From assembly GCA_947169185.1 (NCBI GenBank), contig CAMVOS010000016.1, positions 1 to 53,483 on the forward strand: 53,483 bases of DNA, in the 5' to 3' direction. This document shows positions 46,254-53,483 of this stretch, in pieces. Made by a program: the position numbers and the translations under genes. The notes under the pieces are model-generated. The model saw only the letters and a list, made by a program, of their open reading frames with translations, was not told where the DNA came from and did no database searches. Numbering within the stretch: position 1 is the first letter of the stretch; every line of letters starts with the position of its first letter. The stretch comes from an uncultured Prevotella sp. Lineage in GTDB: Bacteria > Bacteroidota > Bacteroidia > Bacteroidales > Bacteroidaceae.

Positions 46254-47618
46254 ATGAAGACAAAGAATATAATCGCAATATTGGTCGCCTTGCCTATCAT
46301 GGCAGGTTTCTCAGGCTGTAAGTCTGAAGACGAACTTACTGCTAAACCCGCCAAGGAAATGCTTCGTGTGCTGGGTGGCGACATTGAGATACGTGCAACT
46401 GACGAGACAACGGTAGTCAATGTTTCTGCTGACTGTCACTGGAGAGTACAGAACCTTGAAACCGGAGACTTTGGTAAGGCCTTAACGGTCCAACCTCGTG
46501 AGGGTGATGGCGACGGTACGCTCATTATCGGTACCGATCAGAACGAGACGAAGGCAGACCGTACTGCTACATTCACGCTAATCTCCGATGCTGGCCTGCA
46601 GCAGAAGGTTACTGTACGCCAGACTGCCGCTCTCGGTGCATTGAACCTGAGTGGTTCCAACTTCCAGTTCAATGCTGACGGTACTTCTGCAAAGGATATT
46701 ACCAGATCGGTAGAAACGCTGACTATTAGAAGTAATAGCTCTTGGCAGATTCAGGTGCCTACTGGTGTTAGCTGGGTACACTTGAGCAAGACTTCTGGTG
46801 GTTCGTCGACACAGAGCTCTGAGTCTGTGGAAATCAGGGTGGACAATGCTGTCAACGATGCTTCTCGCTCTGCTACCTTTACTGTGGTATCAGAAGGTAA
46901 CACCGTTGATGTGCAGGTATCACAAGAGGGTATGACCAACATTTACCTGAAAGCTCCTGAACAGATGTCTAAGTTTGCTGCCGAGGGAGGTAGCCAGATG
47001 TTGTACATCGAGAGTAATGCTGAGTGGCATGCCTATATCCCATCGTCAGTATCATGGCTGCGCTTCGAGGGCCATGACTCTTTGACCACATCGCATAGTG
47101 CTTCGGGTGTTGGCAGTCGCGAACTGCGCATCTATTGTGACAAGAATCCTAACACCACCGATCGTCTGTCGGCAATCGTTGTCATTGCTGGTTCTAAGAA
47201 CCCACAGCAGGCTATCATTTTGGTAGAACAGTATGGTAGTGAAACACCTGACCAATATTCATTGACATTGAGTGACCTCTCCTCTTTGTATGTGGGCAGC
47301 ACCAATGGTGAATTCCGTTTCAGTTTCTCTGCAAGCCAAGAAGTGATCGATTACGGTCTTGTCTTTAGTGCTACGGAGCGTGTGCCAAATCGTGACAATG
47401 CCGAGGTGGTAACTGTAGGACGTGGTGGTACTTATGGTAATGTGATGGTTCCATTGAGCAACCTGCAGCCTAACACGACCTACTATCTCCGTGGCTATGT
47501 ACTTGGAGAACGTGGTTTCGTATATACACCTAACGTGTTGACTATCACCACCTCTCCAGATGAGCGAGAGCCTGGTGAGAGCGACAATCCGGACCCGACC
47601 CTTGCGCCGAGACGATAA
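46254..47618 (+). CDS. BACON-domain lipoprotein
   Basis: A 454-residue lipoprotein (lipobox GFSGC near residue 22). Three BACON-type Ig-like domains follow (about 40-125, 130-225 and 235-330): each has a strand with WRVQ, WQIQ or WHAYIP, the S-WL/W-VH step and an ending like VTVRQT, VDVQVSQEG or AIILVEQYG. BACON modules are carbohydrate- or mucin-contact or spacer domains in Bacteroidetes. The last 110 residues look like a fibronectin-III-like domain (LSNLQPNTTYYLRGYV). The short tail (SDNPDPTLAPRR) is odd. A terminator-like hairpin separates it from the BspA-like gene. Confidence 0.87.
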   Translation: MKTKNIIAILVALPIMAGFSGCKSEDELTAKPAKEMLRVLGGDIEIRATDETTVVNVSADCHWRVQNLETGDFGKALTVQPREGDGDGTLIIGTDQNETKADRTATFTLISDAGLQQKVTVRQTAALGALNLSGSNFQFNADGTSAKDITRSVETLTIRSNSSWQIQVPTGVSWVHLSKTSGGSSTQSSESVEIRVDNAVNDASRSATFTVVSEGNTVDVQVSQEGMTNIYLKAPEQMSKFAAEGGSQMLYIESNAEWHAYIPSSVSWLRFEGHDSLTTSHSASGVGSRELRIYCDKNPNTTDRLSAIVVIAGSKNPQQAIILVEQYGSETPDQYSLTLSDLSSLYVGSTNGEFRFSFSASQEVIDYGLVFSATERVPNRDNAEVVTVGRGGTYGNVMVPLSNLQPNTTYYLRGYVLGERGFVYTPNVLTITTSPDEREPGESDNPDPTLAPRR

Positions 47619-47637
47619 CCTTTTTGATACTATAGCA

Positions 47638-47678
47638 TTTGTGTCTTCCTCCGTGGTAAGAGGAAGACACGAATTTTT
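47638..47678 (+). terminator. Terminator or attenuator hairpin before the BspA-like gene
   Basis: GTGTCTTCCTC (47641-47651) pairs with GAGGAAGACAC (47660-47670), loop CGTGGTAA, extended by TTT with GAA, followed by five T (47674-47678). It lies 22 bp before the BspA-like ATG. I see no promoter between it and that gene. Confidence 0.75.
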
Positions 47679-47699
47679 CAATAACAAAAACTAGATATT

Positions 47700-50600
47700 A
47701 TGAAAAAAGTATTACTAACCATATTGTGGGTGTTGGCTATCCTGATGCCTTCAGCGACGTGGGCACAGTCTTCAGAGGCCTATGCCGTGCTGAGTGAGAG
47801 TAACACCAAGCTGACGTTCTACTACGATGATCAGAAAGACTCTCGTACAGGAACGACAATGACTGTGACTACTGGCGAAACCAGAGGATGGTATAGTTAC
47901 ATGGCTGATATCACAAGCGTGACATTTGATGGCTCGTTTGCCATCTATACAGGCTTGACGAGTACCGACTCGTGGTTCAATGAATGTACGAGTCTGACCT
48001 CTATTACCGGCCTTGCTAATCTGAATACCGACAATGTGACGAACATGAGTGCTATGTTTAGGATGTGTACCTCACTTACGAGCATAGACTTTTATAATTT
48101 CACAACAGCAAGTGTAACCGATATGAACAATATGTTCTTTGGCTGTTCTGGTTTGACAAGCCTTGATTTGAGTGGGTTCAATACGACGAATGTGGCAGAC
48201 ATGCACAGCATGTTTGCTGGTTGTACAGGTCTAACGACTCTTGACTTGAGCAATTTCAATACTGCTAGCCTGACGAATATGCAGGGTATGTTTTCTGGTT
48301 GCTCTCTTCTTACGGAGATAAACTTAGGCAGTTTCAATACAGCGAGTGTTACTGATGTCCGTTATTTGTTCAATGCATGTCCTAAGCTTATAACAGTTTA
48401 TGTCGGTAGCAATTGGAGTATGTCGAGTGTAACAGATAATGGATATGGTGTCTTTAATAATTGTACTAGTATTGTAGGTGGCGAAGGCACCACATACGAC
48501 GCAAGCCATATTGACCACACCTATGCCCACATTGACGGAGGCACCTCGAATCCTGGATATTTCACAGATATTGCCGACTATGGCAAAGTGAAGGAGGCTT
48601 ACGCAGTGTTGAGCGACGAGAATACCAAGCTGACGTTCTACTACGACAAAAAGAAGACAGATCGTAGTGGCATGAGTGTCGGGCCGTTTGTTACTTCGCT
48701 AGGTCGTGCGTGGAACGATAACAGTTCATCTATTACGACAGTGATTTTTGATTCTACCTTTGCCAACAACACAACATTGACAAGCACCGCCAGTTGGTTC
48801 AGTAACTTTGACAATCTTACGACGATTACTGGTATCGAGAATTTGAATACGGCTAATGTGACGGACATGAGCTTTATGTTCGATGGTTGTTCTAGTCTGA
48901 CGAGCCTTGATGTGAGTGGATTTAATACGTCTAGTGTGACGGACATGAGCTGTATGGTTAGAAACTGTTCTGGCCTGACGACCCTTGACTTGAGCGGATT
49001 CAATACGGTTAATGTGATAAACATGAATTCTATGTTCTATGGCTGTTCCGGTCTGACGAGCCTTGACTTGAGCGGATTCAATACGGCTAATTTGATGGAC
49101 ATGAATTATATGTTCTATGGCTGTTCCGGTCTGACGAGCCTTGATGTGAGCAATTTCAATACGGCTAATGTGTCGTCTATGCTCTATGTGTTTTGGGGGT
49201 GTGCAGGTTTGACGAGTCTCGATTTAAGCAGTTTCAATACAGCTAACGTGATGGACATGAGATATATGTTCTATGGCTGTTCCGGCCTGACGAGTCTTGA
49301 TTTGAGTAAGTTCAATACTGCTAATGTGACGAACATGATGAATATGTTCGGAGGCTGTTCTAGTCTTGCCACTATTTATGTAGGAGATGAATGGAGAACG
49401 ACGGCAGTGGCAGCTGGTGCATTTATGTTTGCCGAATGTTCCAGTCTCGTTGGTGGCGAAGGAACAGTCTATGATGCAGATTGGCAAGATGTTTCCTATG
49501 CTCACATAGATGGAGGCACCTCGAATCCAGGATATTTCACTGATATTGCTGACTATGGCAAGGTGAAGGAGGCATACGCTGCGTTGAGCGACGAGAATAC
49601 TAAGCTGACGTTCTATTATGACAAGAAAAAAGAGAGTCGCAGTGGTATGAACCTTGGACCGTTTGGTGCTGAAAATGAAAGAGGTTGGGCTGATTACAAG
49701 TCAATCATTACGAATGCCGTATTCGACCCGTCGTTTGCTAATGTTACCAACATTACCAATACGGCGAATTGGTTCAATGGCATGGAAAGTCTGACGGCTA
49801 TTGAAGGACTTCAGTATCTAAATACATCGAATGTGACTAAAATGCGATACATGTTCTATAAGTGCTCCAGCTTGGCAAGCCTCGATTTGAGCAGTTTTGA
49901 CACACAGAACGTGACAGATTTTAACAGTATGTTTGAAGAGTGTACCAGTCTTACGAGTCTTGACCTGAGCAACTTCAATACGGCTAATGTGACGGATGTG
50001 AATTATATGTTTTCTAATTGTTCAGGCTTAACCAGCCTTGACATAAGCAATTTCAATACGGCGAAACTGACCAGTATGTTATACATGTTTGCTGGCTGTT
50101 CCAGTCTGACGAGCCTTGATCTTACCAGTTTTAATACGGAGAAAGTGGCAGACCCGCGCGAACTGTTCAATCACTGCTCCAGTCTTAAGACCATATATGT
50201 AGGCAGTGGCTGGAGTAATTCTGCAGTTTATATGAGTACCAACATGTTTGGCAGCTGCACCAGCATCGTTGGAGGCAAGGGTACAACCTATGATGCAGAA
50301 AAGACCGGACACGAATATGCTCATTTTGATTACGGTTCGTCTAATCCTGGCTATTTTACGCCTAAGAATGGTTATGTGGAAGAGCCTGTATTCACATGGA
50401 GTGCTGACGAACTGACTATGACTTCTGGTACGGATGGGGCAACCATCTACTATACATTGACTAATAGTGAAGGCACTACGACCCCAACGCAATACACCAG
50501 CCCGATTACTGTGACAAGTGATGTGCTGATTGAAGCATATGCTGAAAAGGATGGTATGGCAAGTTCGATGACTACGGCGCTTGATTATCCATATACTGCT

Positions 50601-53474
50601 TGGATGGAGTTGATTACTGCTATTGCTGATGCTCAAAACGTATTGATAAGTGCAGACGGTAATGATAATGTGCCTGAAGTGAAGCGCGATTCACTGATTA
50701 GTCAGATTTCTGCAGCTCAATCTTCTTATATATCACGTACCGATCCCTTGGCAGTAATTAATAAACTGACTAATGACTTGATAGCCATCACGGAAACTGT
50801 CCGCCAGTTGGCGAATGCTGTTAATGAGCCATACGCTGCGTTGAGCGATAATAGTACTAGTTTAAACATCACTGGAGTAGATATCCATTATGCAAAGACA
50901 CTGACGTTCTACTACGACAAGAAGAAAGCAGAACGTAACGGTATGGACGTTAACTTTACTGACAGGACGTATCGGGGATGGAGCACCAGTGAATCCTATA
51001 TTACGGAAGTGGTGTTTGACCCCTCATTTGCTGACTATCTACCTACGACCACAGCCTGGTGGTTCTATAACTTGGGTATCCTGACCACTATTACGGGTAT
51101 CGAGAACCTGAAGACCGATAGTGTCACGAACATGCATGTGATGTTTGCTTATTGTCCTAAACTGACGAGCCTTGATGTGAGCGGCTTTAATACCGCTAAA
51201 GCTACGGACATGAGTGGTATGTTTGAAGATTGTAAAAGCCTGAAGAGCCTGGACGTGAGCAACTTCAACACGCAGAACGTAACGAACATGAGTAATATGT
51301 TCACGAGCTGTGACAGCCTGACTAGCCTCAATATAAGTAGTCTCAACACGGAGAACGTGACGGACATGAGTCATATGTTTGCGTACTGTTACGGTTTGAC
51401 GACTCTTGACTTGAGTAGTTTCAATACGGCGAAGGTGACGAACATGGAACAGATGTTTAGTAGTGATATAGCATTGACCACTATTTATGTTGACGGAACG
51501 AAATGGAATACGGATGCCGTAACAAGTTCTACTTCAATGTTCAATCGATGTACCAACCTTGTGGGTGGTGCAGGAACGGCATACGTTACTTACCATGATG
51601 ATGTCACCTACGCACATATCGATGGAGGCACTTCGAATCCTGGCTACTTCACACCAAAGGGTGGCTATGTTGAAGCACCGACATTCGCATGGAGTGCTGA
51701 TGAGTTGACTATGACTTCTGGCACAGATGGTGCTACTATCTATTACACGATGACGGATGCTACGGCTGGTGCGAACGTTCCGACTCCGACGCAGTACACT
51801 GCTCCGGTTACTGTGACCAGCGATGTGCTAATTACGGCATACGCTGAGAAGGATGGTATGGCTCGCTCGATGACTACGGTGCTCGACTATCCGTACACCG
51901 CTTGGATGGGCTTGATTTCTGCCATTGCTGATGCACAGAACGTTGTGGTAAGTGCTGATGGTAATGATAATGTGACTGCCGAACAGCTCGATTCGCTGAT
52001 GTTCCAGATTTCTGTTGCTCAGGGTATGTACATAGCACGTATCGACTCTGCAGCAGCTATTAACCAAATGACCACAGACTTGGTGACTTTGACAGAAACC
52101 ATCCGCCAGTTAGTAAATGCTGAAAATGAGCCGTATGCTGTGCTGAGTGATAACAATACTGTGCTGACATTCTACTATGACAAACAGAAGAATGAGCGTA
52201 ACGGTATGAGTGTCGTGCCGTTCACGATTCCTGGTGACCGTGCATGGGAAACCAACGCAGCGTCTATCACTACTGTTGTATTCGATGACAGCTTTGCTAA
52301 CGACGCAACGATCACGAGTACGGCCTTCTGGTTCTACGGCTTCCAGAATTTGACCGCTATTACAGGTATCGAAAACCTGAAGACAATCAATGTGACCGAT
52401 ATGCAGTATATGTTCCACGACTGTAATGTGCTGACGAGTCTTGATGTGACTGGCTTCAATACGGCCAATGTGACGAACATGTGCGGCATGTTCTATAAGT
52501 GCCACAAGTTGCAGACCATCGACCTGCGCAATTTCAACACCGCCAAGGTGACGAACATGAGCTGGATGTTCTTTGGCTGCTATGATGTGACGAAGATATT
52601 CGCCGGTAGCGGTTGGACAACCTCACAGATGCCCACAGACGAGGATGGTGCCATGTTTATGAACTGTACGAAGCTTGTTGGTGGACAAGGCACGACATAC
52701 GATGAAAACCGTGTGAGTATAGCCTACGCCCATATCGACGGAGGCCCGGACAATCCCGGCTACTTAACTTTGGCTCTGGCTATGGGTGACGCTAACGGTG
52801 ATGGCAGCATCAATATTGCGGATGCAGTGGCTACGGTGACGAATATCTTAGGGCAGCCCGCTGAAGGAAACTTCTATCGGTATGCGGCAGATATGAATAC
52901 TGACCAGGTGATTGATATCTTCGACGTGACGTTGATTGTCAACGCTGCGTTCGACGCTGCATCGCCTGCTCCAGCTATGACCCGCGGTAGCGCTAGCAAC
53001 ATCATGATGGAGCATATCAGCATGACAGCTGATGCGGATTATATCTATCTGGGTATTGACCAGCCGGAACGCTTCACTGCTACACAGTTCGACGTGACGC
53101 TGCCAGAGGGAATGGAACTGGTTGACGCAAGACTGGCATCGGCCACGACCGACCACCAGTTGTCATTCGTGAAGCGAGGCAACAACGAGTATCGTGTCAT
53201 CGGCCTGTCGATGAGCAACACTACATTCCGCTCAATGAACGGTCAGCTGATAAAGCTGGAGGTGTCTGGCAGTGCTGTTGACAGCGACGTGAAGATGAGC
53301 AACGTGCTCTTCGTGACGCCGACGGCCACGGTAATGACGTCTATCGACAAGTGTCTGAACACTGCGAAGGCAGCTGATGACAGCCTCTACGACCTGAAGG
53401 GACAGAGACTGAGCAACCAACAGCTTGGTAAGGGAATATACATTATGAACCACAAGAAAGTGATTATTAAATAA
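47700..53474 (+). CDS. BspA-like leucine-rich-repeat surface adhesin with dockerin and C-terminal tail
   Basis: A 1924-residue exported protein. After a signal peptide (residues 1-22) come five related modules, each starting YAVLS...LTFYYD and holding 26-residue BspA-type (DUF285) repeats of the form MFxGCSGLTSLDLSxFNT; I count about 4, 6, 4, 4 and 2 repeats. Modules 1-4 and 5 close with a VGGxGTxYD...YAH cap. Two chitobiase-C-terminal-like domains (GTDGATIYYT, near 905 and 1335), each followed by a helical segment, separate modules 3, 4 and 5. A dockerin type I pair (DANGDGSINIADAV and DMNTDQVIDIFD, near 1697 and 1735), a cohesin-like beta domain (about 1770-1885) and the tail LYDLKGQRLS...KGIYIMNHKKVIIK end it. 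Probable adhesin exported by type IX secretion. Confidence 0.9.
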   Translation: MKKVLLTILWVLAILMPSATWAQSSEAYAVLSESNTKLTFYYDDQKDSRTGTTMTVTTGETRGWYSYMADITSVTFDGSFAIYTGLTSTDSWFNECTSLTSITGLANLNTDNVTNMSAMFRMCTSLTSIDFYNFTTASVTDMNNMFFGCSGLTSLDLSGFNTTNVADMHSMFAGCTGLTTLDLSNFNTASLTNMQGMFSGCSLLTEINLGSFNTASVTDVRYLFNACPKLITVYVGSNWSMSSVTDNGYGVFNNCTSIVGGEGTTYDASHIDHTYAHIDGGTSNPGYFTDIADYGKVKEAYAVLSDENTKLTFYYDKKKTDRSGMSVGPFVTSLGRAWNDNSSSITTVIFDSTFANNTTLTSTASWFSNFDNLTTITGIENLNTANVTDMSFMFDGCSSLTSLDVSGFNTSSVTDMSCMVRNCSGLTTLDLSGFNTVNVINMNSMFYGCSGLTSLDLSGFNTANLMDMNYMFYGCSGLTSLDVSNFNTANVSSMLYVFWGCAGLTSLDLSSFNTANVMDMRYMFYGCSGLTSLDLSKFNTANVTNMMNMFGGCSSLATIYVGDEWRTTAVAAGAFMFAECSSLVGGEGTVYDADWQDVSYAHIDGGTSNPGYFTDIADYGKVKEAYAALSDENTKLTFYYDKKKESRSGMNLGPFGAENERGWADYKSIITNAVFDPSFANVTNITNTANWFNGMESLTAIEGLQYLNTSNVTKMRYMFYKCSSLASLDLSSFDTQNVTDFNSMFEECTSLTSLDLSNFNTANVTDVNYMFSNCSGLTSLDISNFNTAKLTSMLYMFAGCSSLTSLDLTSFNTEKVADPRELFNHCSSLKTIYVGSGWSNSAVYMSTNMFGSCTSIVGGKGTTYDAEKTGHEYAHFDYGSSNPGYFTPKNGYVEEPVFTWSADELTMTSGTDGATIYYTLTNSEGTTTPTQYTSPITVTSDVLIEAYAEKDGMASSMTTALDYPYTAWMELITAIADAQNVLISADGNDNVPEVKRDSLISQISAAQSSYISRTDPLAVINKLTNDLIAITETVRQLANAVNEPYAALSDNSTSLNITGVDIHYAKTLTFYYDKKKAERNGMDVNFTDRTYRGWSTSESYITEVVFDPSFADYLPTTTAWWFYNLGILTTITGIENLKTDSVTNMHVMFAYCPKLTSLDVSGFNTAKATDMSGMFEDCKSLKSLDVSNFNTQNVTNMSNMFTSCDSLTSLNISSLNTENVTDMSHMFAYCYGLTTLDLSSFNTAKVTNMEQMFSSDIALTTIYVDGTKWNTDAVTSSTSMFNRCTNLVGGAGTAYVTYHDDVTYAHIDGGTSNPGYFTPKGGYVEAPTFAWSADELTMTSGTDGATIYYTMTDATAGANVPTPTQYTAPVTVTSDVLITAYAEKDGMARSMTTVLDYPYTAWMGLISAIADAQNVVVSADGNDNVTAEQLDSLMFQISVAQGMYIARIDSAAAINQMTTDLVTLTETIRQLVNAENEPYAVLSDNNTVLTFYYDKQKNERNGMSVVPFTIPGDRAWETNAASITTVVFDDSFANDATITSTAFWFYGFQNLTAITGIENLKTINVTDMQYMFHDCNVLTSLDVTGFNTANVTNMCGMFYKCHKLQTIDLRNFNTAKVTNMSWMFFGCYDVTKIFAGSGWTTSQMPTDEDGAMFMNCTKLVGGQGTTYDENRVSIAYAHIDGGPDNPGYLTLALAMGDANGDGSINIADAVATVTNILGQPAEGNFYRYAADMNTDQVIDIFDVTLIVNAAFDAASPAPAMTRGSASNIMMEHISMTADADYIYLGIDQPERFTATQFDVTLPEGMELVDARLASATTDHQLSFVKRGNNEYRVIGLSMSNTTFRSMNGQLIKLEVSGSAVDSDVKMSNVLFVTPTATVMTSIDKCLNTAKAADDSLYDLKGQRLSNQQLGKGIYIMNHKKVIIK
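49032..49330 (+). repeat. Nearly identical 78-bp repeats inside the BspA-like gene
   Basis: The segment that begins ATGTTCTATGGCTGTTCCGG recurs at 49032 and 49110 with the same continuation, and again near 49266 with a few changes. Such DNA-level identity suggests recent duplication and possible change in repeat number. Confidence 0.75.
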
Positions 53475-53483
53475 TGACAGCTA

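Noticed and set aside
44689..46278. A 529-residue open frame on the minus strand opposite the PEGA-domain gene
   Set aside because: It lies opposite a well-supported exported protein, has no recognisable domain or signal peptide, and reflects the codon bias of the plus-strand gene. Other long antisense frames (for instance 10493-11416 and 7388-7999) were left out for the same reason.
48000..52600. Regular repeats that could suggest a CRISPR array
   Set aside because: They are in-frame protein repeats of the BspA-like gene, with no unique spacers of constant length.

Overview
The window reads as a chromosomal segment of a Bacteroidales bacterium, most likely Prevotella in the broad sense (Prevotellaceae). 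RpoB and RpoC look prevotellal, genes are preceded by Bacteroidetes-type promoters (-7 TAnnTTTG, sometimes with a -33 TTTG/TTG) and not by Shine-Dalgarno sequences, and the gene content includes SusC/SusD pairs, type IX secretion (T9SS) genes and BspA-like surface proteins. No mobile element, CRISPR array, rRNA or tRNA was recognised.

Layout. (1) 1-8134: rpoB (its 5' end lies outside the window) and rpoC, ending in a strong terminator shared with a convergent gamma-carbonic-anhydrase-like gene. (2) 8936-14410: a GH95 alpha-L-fucosidase and an outer-membrane beta-barrel protein whose start region contains a terminator-like hairpin. (3) 14457-33229: a starch/maltodextrin locus. A leftward operon (LacI regulator, MFS sugar transporter, 4-alpha-glucanotransferase, GH97 alpha-glucosidase) is divergent from a rightward susC-susD-susE-susF-like operon, with a perfect LacI-type operator about midway between the two promoters. 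A GH28 pectinase-like gene and a secreted GH13 alpha-amylase with a starch-binding module and a Prevotella-type C-terminal tail follow. (4) 33321-35340: two glycosyltransferases (GT4, GT2). (5) 35341-35837: a gene-free stretch holding a promoter, several stable hairpins and a terminator, together predicting a structured non-coding RNA of about 300 nt, with an FNR/CRP-like palindrome upstream. (6) 41740-35838 (leftward): an operon of a FAH-family hydrolase, the T9SS sortase porU, the T9SS protein porV and ispF. (7) 41838-53474: a secreted protein of unknown function, then a probable surface operon: a transglutaminase-like protein, a PEGA-domain beta-barrel protein, a BACON-domain lipoprotein and a 1924-residue BspA-like adhesin with a dockerin.

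How it fits together. The SusCDEF complex would bind and import starch oligosaccharides, the secreted GH13 and periplasmic GH97 would cut them, the MFS protein would carry maltose or glucose inward and MalQ would process them in the cytoplasm, under LacI-type control. The T9SS genes are a plausible export route for proteins with C-terminal tails such as the amylase and the BspA-like adhesin.

The least explained parts are the structured RNA at 35.5 kb, the four-gene surface operon with a hairpin before the adhesin gene, and short tandem repeats of 7-8 bp, different in sequence each time, that recur at gene junctions and once in frame inside porU.
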